From: Terriglobia bacterium
GTDB taxonomy: Bacteria > Acidobacteriota > Terriglobia > UBA7540
DNA: 53,045 nucleotides
NCBI GenBank assembly: GCA_020072655.1
Contig: JAIQGH010000015.1
Coordinates: forward strand, 1-53,045
Direction of reading: 5' to 3'
Positions 15,824 through 23,940 of the stretch are shown piece by piece. The notes under the pieces are model-generated. The model saw nothing but the letters and a program-made list of their open reading frames with translations, made no database searches and was not told the origin of the DNA. The first letter of the stretch is position 1, and every line of letters begins with the position of its first letter. Both the position numbers and the translations under genes were made by a program.

Positions 15824-17326
15824 TTATTCCGCAAACAACTTCTTAATACGCGTTCGCCAAGGCTGTCTTTCTGAGCCCGAGACTAGCCTTTGGAGCAGTC
15901 CAAAAAAAAGGAGTATACCGGGCACCGTCGAAATTGCAAGGCCGTAGGCGGTATGCGGAAGCAGCCGATAAGAGAGCAGAAACCAGGCAACCGTGGGGAC
16001 TTCTGCGAGCACGGGGGGTACGACCGCCTTTCTCAGCCACTGTGCAGGTTCAAGATCGGCCAATCTCAGAGCCTGAGAGCAGAGCAGTGGGGTGACGATA
16101 CCCTGGATGGAAGCATAGACGACAGCCAGGGCCGGCAGGCCACCTCGCGAGCAGGCCAGGGCGCCGAGGCCCACGGCGCCGGCCAGCGTGACGACCGAGA
16201 GTCCGGCACTGAAGCGTATGCGGCCCATGCCGTAGAGCAGGGTCAAAGGGCTTTCTTGCAGGCTTGCCGTCACCGCAAAGACCAGGAAGGCGCGGAAAAC
16301 CGGGATCCCCGATAGGACTTCTTTGCCCACCCACAGACGCAGAATCACTCCCGCCCAGACAAACAAAGCGCCGGCTATAGGAAGTGCCAACGACAGTAAG
16401 TTCCGGGTGGAGATCAACATGAACTTCTTCATCGCCGCCAGGTCGCCCCGCGCCGCGGCGGAAGAGACGATGGGATAAGCGACCCAGAGCGCCTGTTGAG
16501 CGAGCCTTGACACCGCCCAGGGAAAGCGCCGGGCAACCACGAGAACGGCGAGATCAGACAAAGGGAGTAGTTTGGCCACGAGGAACGTGTCGGATTGGGA
16601 GAACAGCGCGGTTGCCGTATCCTCAATAAAAGTGAGAGAGGCAAATCCGCGGATCCTTCTCAGCGTCGCCCAGTTGGCTTCGCCCAGACTCGGCCAAGTC
16701 GGAACACTTGTCCACCGGGTCACAAACAGCAAGCCGGCCAGGCGGAGCAGGGCGGCCGCGGGGAATAAGGCGGCGATGGGAAGCAAACCCAGGCCTCCGT
16801 AAACAAAGAGCAACGTCGCGAACGCGCGGGCCAATTGGCTGGCAATATCCGCGGCGTTGGCCAAGTGGAAGTCTTCCAACCCCTCCAGGAGCCCGCGAAC
16901 CGAGGCGCTAGGCAGTTGGAATGCCACGCTGGATCCGACCAGGCTGATGACGAGGAATGCGGAACCGGAGGACGCGCTCTGGAGATGAAAGAAGCTTGCC
17001 ACCAGCCCGCTGAGGGTGGCCACGAGGATTGAGGCGGCGACTCCGACTGCGAGGAAGAGGAAAAAGACCGTGCTGACCAGGCGTCTCAACTCGGCGATTT
17101 GTCCTCGGGCCGCAAGATCGCTCACGAAGCGGATCAGAGCGCTTGCCATCCCGAGATCGAGAATGGCCAGCAGAGTCGAGGCGGTAATCGCAAAGGCCAG
17201 GATCGCGAAGTTGACAGGTTGGAGATAGCGAAACAAGATCGGAGTGAGCACCAACGTGATCAACCCACTCGTGGCGACGAGTGCGTAATTGGAAGTGATG
17301 TTTCGGATGACGCGATGATGTGCCAT
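15824..17326 (-). CDS. Oligosaccharide flippase (Wzx-like, MATE superfamily)
   Basis: 500 residues with 12-14 predicted membrane helices spread over the entire length, starting near YALVATSGLITLVLTPILF and ending GLAISTVPGILLFFGLL. The order and the internal RIRGFASLTF and YPIVSSAAARG segments are typical of polysaccharide biosynthesis proteins that flip undecaprenyl-linked repeat units to the periplasm. I set the start at ATG 17326 (MAHHRVIRNITSNY); an in-frame GTG at 17377 would add 17 polar residues. Transcribed divergently from the GT2-deacetylase fusion and followed at once by a glycosyltransferase. A second flippase of the same superfamily is at 27787-29334. Confidence 0.82.
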   Translation of the reverse strand: MAHHRVIRNITSNYALVATSGLITLVLTPILFRYLQPVNFAILAFAITASTLLAILDLGMASALIRFVSDLAARGQIAELRRLVSTVFFLFLAVGVAASILVATLSGLVASFFHLQSASSGSAFLVISLVGSSVAFQLPSASVRGLLEGLEDFHLANAADIASQLARAFATLLFVYGGLGLLPIAALFPAAALLRLAGLLFVTRWTSVPTWPSLGEANWATLRRIRGFASLTFIEDTATALFSQSDTFLVAKLLPLSDLAVLVVARRFPWAVSRLAQQALWVAYPIVSSAAARGDLAAMKKFMLISTRNLLSLALPIAGALFVWAGVILRLWVGKEVLSGIPVFRAFLVFAVTASLQESPLTLLYGMGRIRFSAGLSVVTLAGAVGLGALACSRGGLPALAVVYASIQGIVTPLLCSQALRLADLEPAQWLRKAVVPPVLAEVPTVAWFLLSYRLLPHTAYGLAISTVPGILLFFGLLQRLVSGSERQPWRTRIKKLFAE

Positions 17327-17571
17327 ATCCCGGCGCCGGTCAGTTCCCCTCGACTCGGCAAAACCCGTCGTCCTCACGAAATGCGCCCAGCTTGCCCCGG
17401 GAAGCCAAGAGCGTCAAGCTCTTTGTAGCGGCACTGGTGGTTGATTTCGACTTGAGCGTTGCATAGACTTTGACAGACTTTGGCTGCAGCCTCTTCGAAG
17501 TCATAGGATTGCGTCGAGAAAGAGCCTTGACTGAAACTGAGGATAAGGGATTTCAGCAGGTCGGTGCCAGG

Positions 17572-19239
17572 GTGAGAACATCCCCGCTCGTCAGCGTCAT
17601 CATCCCCACCCACCAGCGCCCCCAGGCTCTGGCCCGCGTGCTTGAGGGCCTGCGCTGTCAGACTTTCCCGGCCAGCGACCTGGAGGTTGTCGTCGTGCTG
17701 GATGGGCCCTGCCGAGAGACGCAAGCGCTGCTGGAAAGTGGGGCCTTCCCCTTCGCGCTTCGGTGGTTCGTCGAGCCCGCGCGAGGCGCGCCGGCAGCCA
17801 GAAACCTTGGCGTTGCGCAGGCTCGAGGAGAAGTGCTGCTGTTCCTGGATGACGACATCATCCCGGTCCCAGAACTGATCGACCTCCACCTGCGGGCCCG
17901 CGATAGGGAAGGCGTGGTGGTCTTTGGCGGTTTCAAGCCTGCCCCGAATTCCCCGGAGCGCTTCGTGCAAGAAACCGTGGACTGGAGTCACGTACATTAT
18001 GAGCGGTGCTCGGCACCGGGCTACAATCCGACTCATTCCGACCTCCCGGATGGGAATATGTCGGCAACGAAGGGTGACCTCATACGAGCCGGACTGTGGG
18101 ATGAGACCTTCTCTGGGGTGGGCGGAGACGACGATCGTGAGCTCGCCCTCCGGTTGCTCAAGCATGGGATTGCACTCAAGTTCGACAAACAAGCCATCGG
18201 CTACCACTACTACGCGAAGAGTTGGTCGGACCTCCTTTACGACCAGCGGCATATCGGCTGCGCGCACCAGTATTACATGACGCTCCACCCCAGGCTCGTT
18301 CGAGAGTATGAGCTTCTGCGCGCCCTGGCTGGTACCTGGTGGGGCCGGGCGGCATTTCGGGCCATCGAGTGCATCCCCGAGGTCTTCTTTCAAGCGTCCA
18401 TGGGTTCGGTCCGCCGCTGGGGCAAGGGGTTGAACCCGAAGTTCGGCAAGGCAATCCTCCGTTTCCTGGTCAGGCGGTCAAAGACTCTCTTTTACATTCG
18501 CGGCCTTACAGACACGCCCCGGACAGCCGACCTGCTCTTCCGCCAGTCGAGGATCAGGGTGCCAATCCTCGGCTATCACCACGTCGTCCGGGACGCTACC
18601 GGGGATCCCGAACTCATGATGGACCTGGCACACTTCGAGCGCCAGATGCGGACGCTGGTTTTCCTGGGTTTCAAGACGGTCTCGCTCCGAGACCTCTGCG
18701 GGTGGCTGGATGGCCGAGTCACTCTCCCCCCGAAACCCGTCGTCCTGACCTTTGACGATGGCTACGAGGGCTTCCTGCCTATTGTTGCGCCCGTTCTCGA
18801 ACGCTACAACCTCACGGCCACGATCTTCTTGATAGCCGGGAAAGTCGGCAGGGAGATCCAATGGAACGGGCAGCCGCCGCTGCGCATCATGAGTGCGGAC
18901 GAGGCCGCGAAGTTGGCGCGAATGGGTTTCGACATACAGAGCCATGGGCTGACGCACCTTGATTCGCGGCAAATTGATGCGGCGACTTTGCGCAGTGAAT
19001 TACTCGAATCCAAGCGACTCATCGAGCAGGTCACTGGAAAGCCGGTGCGCTTCTTTGCTTATCCGCATGGCCGATGGAGCCGGGAGGTCCGCGATGCGGT
19101 CGAGCAAGCGGGATTTGCTGCGGCGTGCACGAGTCGCCGCGGCAGGAACGGCTTCAACCAGGATCGCCACCTTCTAAACCGAAGCTTCATCCTGAGGGAC
19201 TGCGAACCCTGGCGGCTGGTCCGTGAGCTTTACAGGTGA
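17572..19239 (+). CDS. Fusion of family 2 glycosyltransferase and polysaccharide deacetylase
   Basis: 555 residues from GTG 17572; in-frame TTG starts at 17527 and 17470 are alternatives. The N-terminal ~300 residues are a GT2 domain: VSVIIPTHQRPQALARVLEG, the AARNLGVAQARGEVLLFLDD region with DDD, and GVGGDDDRELALRLLKHG. After a basic helical linker comes a NodB-like deacetylase: ILGYHHVV, TFDDGYEG, IQSHGLTHLDSR and FFAYPHGRWS, carrying the metal Asp and His residues. No membrane helix is evident, so both domains would be cytoplasmic. That suggests a sugar is added and then N-deacetylated on the same lipid-linked intermediate. Both halves keep their key residues. Separate genes are the usual arrangement. 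Confidence 0.85.
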   Translation: MRTSPLVSVIIPTHQRPQALARVLEGLRCQTFPASDLEVVVVLDGPCRETQALLESGAFPFALRWFVEPARGAPAARNLGVAQARGEVLLFLDDDIIPVPELIDLHLRARDREGVVVFGGFKPAPNSPERFVQETVDWSHVHYERCSAPGYNPTHSDLPDGNMSATKGDLIRAGLWDETFSGVGGDDDRELALRLLKHGIALKFDKQAIGYHYYAKSWSDLLYDQRHIGCAHQYYMTLHPRLVREYELLRALAGTWWGRAAFRAIECIPEVFFQASMGSVRRWGKGLNPKFGKAILRFLVRRSKTLFYIRGLTDTPRTADLLFRQSRIRVPILGYHHVVRDATGDPELMMDLAHFERQMRTLVFLGFKTVSLRDLCGWLDGRVTLPPKPVVLTFDDGYEGFLPIVAPVLERYNLTATIFLIAGKVGREIQWNGQPPLRIMSADEAAKLARMGFDIQSHGLTHLDSRQIDAATLRSELLESKRLIEQVTGKPVRFFAYPHGRWSREVRDAVEQAGFAAACTSRRGRNGFNQDRHLLNRSFILRDCEPWRLVRELYR

Positions 19240-19281
19240 CGCGATGTATGAGAGGCAGGGGGACGATTCGCTGAGGTAGAA

Positions 19282-20028
19282 GTGACGGTTGAAGCAGGGA
19301 ATTCCAGAGAAATGGAGCGAGTTCCACAAATCCCGGCACCGCAGAGCTGGCAGTCCCAGGGCAAGAAGCTTGCCAAGCGGCTGCTGCTTCCTCTGACGCT
19401 GATCCTTCGGCGCAGGGTGATTGCGCGTTATCTGGCCCTTGAATCGCAACCCAAACTGCATGTGGGCTGTGGCAGGCATCTCTTGGAGGGCTGGTTGAAC
19501 ACCGACCTTTCGAGCCTCAACCGCCGAAAGATTGTCTACCTGGACGCCCGGCAAAAGCTCCCATTTCGCGATAACCAGTTCCACTTTATTTTCAACGAGC
19601 ATTTCATTTCGACTGTGACTCTTGAGGAGGCAGCCCGATTCGTCGCCGAATGCTACCGAGTTCTGAAGCCAGGCGGGGTCTTGCGCACCGCGACTGCCGG
19701 TCTGCCTTTTCTGCTCGAGCTCCTCGAGAGCCGAGATCCCCGTTGCCGCGACTACGTGCGCTGGGCCGCCGACGAGTTTCTCGGGGTCCCCGATTACTCT
19801 CCCTGCTTGGTCATCAACAATCTGTTCTACGGCTTCGGATGTAAGTTCATTTATGACCCCGAGACTCTTACCTCAATGCTCTATCGGGCCAGGTTTTCGC
19901 GCGTTGTCCCGGCGAAGGTCGGCGAAAGCAGCCATCCTGAGCTGCGCGGCTTGGAGGGGCACGGGAAGTGCATTCCAAGCGAATTCAACGAGCTTGAGAC
20001 GTTCATCCTCGAAGCAAGCAAGGAATGA
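19282..20028 (+). CDS. SAM-dependent methyltransferase
   Basis: 248 residues, class I Rossmann methyltransferase. PKLHVGCGRHLLEGWLN is motif I for SAM, with NTDLSS as the acidic motif II position; FRDNQFHFIFNEHFI and AARFVAECYRVLKPGGVLR are motifs III and IV. The N-terminal 45 residues are basic and may bind membrane or partner. GTG 19282 has GAGGTAGAA just before it; ATG 19312 is an alternative. It follows the glycosyltransferase-deacetylase fusion by 42 bases and is probably co-transcribed, which points to O-methylation of a sugar in the same glycan. The acceptor is unknown. Confidence 0.8.
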   Translation: MTVEAGNSREMERVPQIPAPQSWQSQGKKLAKRLLLPLTLILRRRVIARYLALESQPKLHVGCGRHLLEGWLNTDLSSLNRRKIVYLDARQKLPFRDNQFHFIFNEHFISTVTLEEAARFVAECYRVLKPGGVLRTATAGLPFLLELLESRDPRCRDYVRWAADEFLGVPDYSPCLVINNLFYGFGCKFIYDPETLTSMLYRARFSRVVPAKVGESSHPELRGLEGHGKCIPSEFNELETFILEASKE

Positions 20029-20071
20029 CTGAGGCTTCGGGCGACTCGCCGACCGGACCGTGGGCTGGACG

Positions 20072-20995
20072 TTACGAGACCTGTTGGCCTTCCGGAAGGG
20101 GCTTCACCTTCTGCCACCGCTGCCCCATCTCAACTACTCCCCGCGAGGCCACAAAGAAAGTCTTCCGGAGCTGAAAGCAGTCTCCAAGCCACTTGCCCAC
20201 TTGTGAAGGTGGGATGGGCACGTGGTCCGTTTGTACCCCGGGGGGCACACGAGAAGAACGCCCTGGCCACCATTTGAAGAAGGCGCTGGCGAGGCTCATC
20301 TTCAAGACTTGCCGGCCCGCAAGATAGCAAAAAGGGAGGAGGGAGGGGACGTCCTCCAGCGTGAGCACAAGATCCCCTCCCGGCTGAAGGACCCGATCGA
20401 TCTCTTGAAGCACTCGTTGGGGGTTGCTCGCGTGGTTCAACGTGGCCAAGCAGAAGACGGTCCGGAAGGCTTCCTCTCGGAACGGGAGATACTCACCGGC
20501 CCCGCGCAGGAGCAACGGTGGCGGAATTTCTGGCGAGCTTTCGAGGGCGGAACCCCATCTTGATCTCCGCAAGGGATATTCCTCGGGGTCCAAGCAAACG
20601 TAGTGCACGTCCTTGGGAAGCCAGTGCTTCAGGTAGCTGTCGCCACCTCCCACGTCAAGGGTTGCGCCTTCGATCGCGGTGGCGGCGCGGGCGCAGACAG
20701 CGAAGAACTCGGCGTCTCCGCGCGGCCCTTCTTTCTGATCCTGACCTTTCAGCCACTGCTGAAAATAGCCGTGGCGTCTCGACCAGTAGGTTCGATCGGC
20801 GGCAAGGAATGTGTCGCGGGGGAGAAAATCAACCCCGGGCGCATCTTGGTGGCAAAGGAACATTCGCCTGCAACCCTTGCAGGCAAACCCCTCTGCCTGT
20901 TCGCTCAGCCCTGCGTGGCATACAGGGCAAGCAAGCATCACAGCTAACCAGGAAGGAAGAGGCTCGTGCGTGGTCAGGGGGGAGTCCGCGTTCAA
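20072..20995 (-). CDS. Methyltransferase with N-terminal zinc ribbon
   Basis: 307 residues. Residues 20-45 hold two CxxC pairs (Cys23, 26, 39, 42), a Trm112-like zinc ribbon often found at the front of such enzymes. A class I methyltransferase follows: GATLDVGGGDSYLKHWLP for SAM, YVCLDPEEYPL, PFREEAFRTVFCLATLNHA, then VLQEIDRVLQPGGDLVLTLE. The start is TTG 20995; the TGA of the upstream FAD-protein gene is within the same TTGA, so the two are translationally coupled. A methyl transfer to a sugar or lipid carrier in the glycan island is likely by context. The basic helix at the C-terminus (VEMGQRWQKVK) could dock to membrane. Confidence 0.78.
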   Translation of the reverse strand: MNADSPLTTHEPLPSWLAVMLACPVCHAGLSEQAEGFACKGCRRMFLCHQDAPGVDFLPRDTFLAADRTYWSRRHGYFQQWLKGQDQKEGPRGDAEFFAVCARAATAIEGATLDVGGGDSYLKHWLPKDVHYVCLDPEEYPLRRSRWGSALESSPEIPPPLLLRGAGEYLPFREEAFRTVFCLATLNHASNPQRVLQEIDRVLQPGGDLVLTLEDVPSLLPFCYLAGRQVLKMSLASAFFKWWPGRSSRVPPGVQTDHVPIPPSQVGKWLGDCFQLRKTFFVASRGVVEMGQRWQKVKPLPEGQQVS

Positions 20996-22320
20996 GCCAG
21001 GAAATCCGGAACCTCTACCGGGCCCGGTTGAGAGATTTGTTGGGCTACTTCCAGAGCCTGCACGATGGCATCATCGATGCTGGAATATCGCCAGGACCCA
21101 AACCGGCCAACAGACCACACGTCCCGTGACCTGAGGAATTCGAGGAGGCGCTCGACCAGCGCCTCTCGCTTGAGGTCGTGCACGGGATAAGCGTGATCGA
21201 GATAGGTGCAGCTGGTCGAAACGATGTCTGAAGGGCGTTTGACCATCCCCAGGCTTACGAGCAGCTCGCGGGTCTGGAGTTCCAGTTCATCTCGCCGGGT
21301 GAGGTCGGGATTGGAGATTTCCGCGCACACCAGGCTGCAGTTTTCCGGAACCATCGCCGGAGAGATGTTGGCCGGGAAGAGCAGCCGGAAGAAGGGGAAC
21401 TCGGGCTCCGGGAAGTAGACCCAATGGTAGCGGTGAGGCAAAGGATGACAGACGCAGCAAGTGACATTCAACAGGGAAGTGCTGCGCAGCTCCGCTGCAG
21501 CCCGGCGGAGATCCTCCGGAATCCCGCGCGCGCTCAAGACCAGGGCCTTGAGCGGAATCGTGGACACGAGCCGGTCGTAGGGAACCGTCTCCCCGGTCTG
21601 GAAGAGAACGGTCTTGCGGTCCAAATCGACTTGGACGACCTCCCTCCCCAGGGAAATTCCGTGGGTGTGCGATGCAAGGCCGTTGACCAGGGCTTGAATT
21701 CCGCCACTTTCCGGATAGTAGAAAGAAGAGTTGTAGCCCATTTCATTGTTGCGCTTCGAGAGCCATCCCGCCACGGCCTGCGAGAAAGAAATGCGGGGCA
21801 CAAATGGGCTTACCCAATCGGCGCTCATTTCCTCTGGTGGCAGACCCCAAAGTTTCGTGTTGTAAGGAATCATGAAGCTCTGGGCGATTCCCGCGCCAAA
21901 GTGCTGTCGGATCCAGGCGCCGAAGTTCGCAGGAGGGCGGGCTCCATTGAACTGCCGGTCGACCCAAGCGCGTGCATAGCCCCACAGGCAACTGGCCTGC
22001 TCGCCCGCGGGGAGGAATCCCAGGTGGGTCTGAAACGGATATGGGACATAATGGCCGCGGAAGAAGATCCAGGCGTTGCGTACGATGCGCTGGAGGTGGC
22101 CATCAAGAATGGCGTGCACAAACTGCTCGGCCGCCGCAGTTCGGAAGTGAAGGACATGAGAGACGACGTCGAACGTGAAGCCGCCCTGCTGTCGCGTTCG
22201 ACACAACCCCCCTATTTCCATCTCCTTTTCATAAAGATTGTAGGTCTCTCCACGACGCTGGCCAAGGGCATAGGCACTGCTCAGACCGCTAATACCGGCC
22301 CCTAAGATTACGGTGTGCAC
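20992..22320 (-). CDS. FAD-dependent amine-oxidase/protoporphyrinogen-oxidase-like protein
   Basis: 442 residues. The opening VILGAGISGLSSAYALGQRR is a dinucleotide-binding fold with the GxGxxGL signature and a following acidic residue (NLYEKEMEIGGLCRT). Downstream, SMIPYNTKLWGLPPEEMSADW resembles proteins annotated as protoporphyrinogen oxidase or UDP-galactopyranose mutase-like in glycan clusters, and the C-terminal FAD loop is in WSVGRFGSWRYSSIDDAI. Genuine UDP-galactopyranose mutases are shorter, so the substrate is open; nucleotide-sugar or lipid-sugar oxidation are candidates. It is the first gene of the minus-strand pair with the zinc-ribbon methyltransferase and diverges from the exopolysaccharide operon across a 450-base region. 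Confidence 0.75.
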   Translation of the reverse strand: MHTVILGAGISGLSSAYALGQRRGETYNLYEKEMEIGGLCRTRQQGGFTFDVVSHVLHFRTAAAEQFVHAILDGHLQRIVRNAWIFFRGHYVPYPFQTHLGFLPAGEQASCLWGYARAWVDRQFNGARPPANFGAWIRQHFGAGIAQSFMIPYNTKLWGLPPEEMSADWVSPFVPRISFSQAVAGWLSKRNNEMGYNSSFYYPESGGIQALVNGLASHTHGISLGREVVQVDLDRKTVLFQTGETVPYDRLVSTIPLKALVLSARGIPEDLRRAAAELRSTSLLNVTCCVCHPLPHRYHWVYFPEPEFPFFRLLFPANISPAMVPENCSLVCAEISNPDLTRRDELELQTRELLVSLGMVKRPSDIVSTSCTYLDHAYPVHDLKREALVERLLEFLRSRDVWSVGRFGSWRYSSIDDAIVQALEVAQQISQPGPVEVPDFLA

Positions 22321-22664
22321 TCGCCGCCCCTTATAGTTACACCAATTCGCTTGCGCCTCTGGTCGGAGGGGGTCGAACGTCTAGCCCAGAGGGCGCGTTC
22401 GCGTCGTGGCCGCGCACTGTCCCAAGTCGCGGTATTCTATCACCCTCCAGCATGGCTGCAAGGAGCAAAACGCTTTGGGACCGCCAGGGGGCATCGCATC
22501 CCCCTGAGCGGCCGGTGTGCTCGGCTTGGATGCGGAGAGAACAGATGACGGGCCAGCTCCTCCTAGTAAGGCCGTCATTGCCCCTCCTTTCATCGGGCGG
22601 AGGCACTTGGACTCTAGGAACGGCGATGCGGTTTACGCGCGCGATTGGGGCGTGAGAAGCGTCC

Positions 22665-22694
22665 TTGACATTGCAGTAATGTCTCAATTATCGT
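22665..22694 (+). promoter_or_regulatory. Candidate promoter and operator of the exopolysaccharide operon
   Basis: TTGACA (22665-22670) followed after 18 bases by TATCGT (22689-22694), a plausible but imperfect sigma-70 type pair. Overlapping the -35 box is a perfect inverted repeat, GACATT-GCAGT-AATGTC (22667-22683). A repressor dimer there would cover the -35 box. The predicted transcript start is about 70 bases before GTG 22773. The remaining part of 22321-22772 contains no gene that I can support. Confidence 0.4.
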
Positions 22695-22772
22695 GGGAGC
22701 CCCTGACAGGTCTGAACTGGTCCGCAGGGAGATTTTGTCCCTCCAAGAGGGTGTTGGGGATTCACGAGGTAG

Positions 22773-23906
22773 GTGAGACAAGCCTTGCGGTTCTCTCCTT
22801 CCGGATTCCATCGCATTCTCGTTGTCATTCTGGGGGTGTTCCTCGTTGGCATGACATCGAACCGGCGCGCGCAGAGCCAGGAAAGTGAGCCCGCGCGACC
22901 GAGACCTACTGACTCCAGCAACGGACGGTTGGGCCCTGACGACTTGCGGGTCGCCCCGGCCGTTCAGCGTATCGAGGGAACGTCGGCCGCAGCGGCGCTC
23001 CCGGATTCCGCGCCTCAGCAGGAGCCGCTCGGGGGCAACTACATTATTGGCCCCGAGGATGTGCTTGATATTGATGTCTTCAACGTTCCCGAACTTGCCA
23101 AGTCCGTCCGAGTGGCGAATGACGGGACGATCGTGCTGTCGCTGATCGGGCGGGTTAAGGCGGCGGGCCTGACTTCCGAGCAACTTCGCGAAGAGCTCGA
23201 GACGCGCTACCGTGAAACCTATCTCCAGAACCCCCAAATTAGCGTCTTTATCAAGGAATTCCATGCCCAGCCGGTCTCCATCATCGGCGCCGTGGAGAGG
23301 CCAGGCCTTTATCAGCTCACCGGCCCGCGCAGCCTGATCGAAATGCTCGCCATGGCGGGGGGGCTGGCTAAGAAGCAAAGCGCGCCTGCCGGGCGAACAC
23401 TTTTCGTCACCCGCAAGGGGGGCTTTGAGGACGCGCCGTTGGCTGAGGGGATGAACCTTGTAGCCCCGGACAAGCTGGAGATCAATATCCAGCGCCTGCT
23501 CTACTCGCGTGAGGGCGCCCTCAACATTCCGATCCGCCCTGCCGACACAATCAGCGTGACCAAGGCCGACATCGTCTATGTGGTGGGATCCGTCAGGAAG
23601 CCCGGGGGATTTGTTCTGGAAGATCGAGAAAAAGTGACTGTCCTGCAGGCTTTGGCCATGGCGGAAGGTCTGTTTGGGAGCCCGTCCAAGAACTCGGCGC
23701 GAATCATCCATAGGGCCGAAGACGGGGGGCGGTCTGAGACCCCAGTTGACATCGGCAAGGTCATGAAAGGCCGGGCGCCCGACATCGAGTTGGCGCCCAA
23801 CGACATCCTCTTTATTCCCGAGAGCGGTGGCAAAATGGCTGCGAAACGAGGCGCCGAAGCTGCCATCGCAACGATAACCGGCGTCATCATCTGGCGCCGT
23901 CCGTAG
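22773..23906 (+). CDS. Polysaccharide export protein (Wza-like, SLBB domains)
   Basis: 377 residues. A hydrophobic segment near residues 14-28 (ILVVILGVFLVGMT) is a Sec signal without an evident lipobox cysteine. Then the export domain NYIIGPEDVLDIDVFNVPEL, and at least two SLBB beta-grasp repeats: VSIIGAVERPGLYQLTGPRS and VYVVGSVRKPGGFVLEDREK. The final residues AAIATITGVIIWRRP form an amphipathic helix with Trp, comparable in position to the outer-membrane helix of E. coli Wza. It would form the channel for export of the polymer. GTG 22773 has GAGGTAG upstream. First gene of a ~15.6 kb plus-strand operon; a paralogue sits at 44443-45471. Confidence 0.9.
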   Translation: MRQALRFSPSGFHRILVVILGVFLVGMTSNRRAQSQESEPARPRPTDSSNGRLGPDDLRVAPAVQRIEGTSAAAALPDSAPQQEPLGGNYIIGPEDVLDIDVFNVPELAKSVRVANDGTIVLSLIGRVKAAGLTSEQLREELETRYRETYLQNPQISVFIKEFHAQPVSIIGAVERPGLYQLTGPRSLIEMLAMAGGLAKKQSAPAGRTLFVTRKGGFEDAPLAEGMNLVAPDKLEINIQRLLYSREGALNIPIRPADTISVTKADIVYVVGSVRKPGGFVLEDREKVTVLQALAMAEGLFGSPSKNSARIIHRAEDGGRSETPVDIGKVMKGRAPDIELAPNDILFIPESGGKMAAKRGAEAAIATITGVIIWRRP

Positions 23907-23940
23907 CGGACGACCAGCCGGCTCTCCTCCGCGGAGCTTA

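Noticed and set aside
21424-22305. 293-codon plus-strand open frame opposite the FAD protein
   Set aside because: Shadow frame; the minus strand holds the FAD signature and coupled neighbour.
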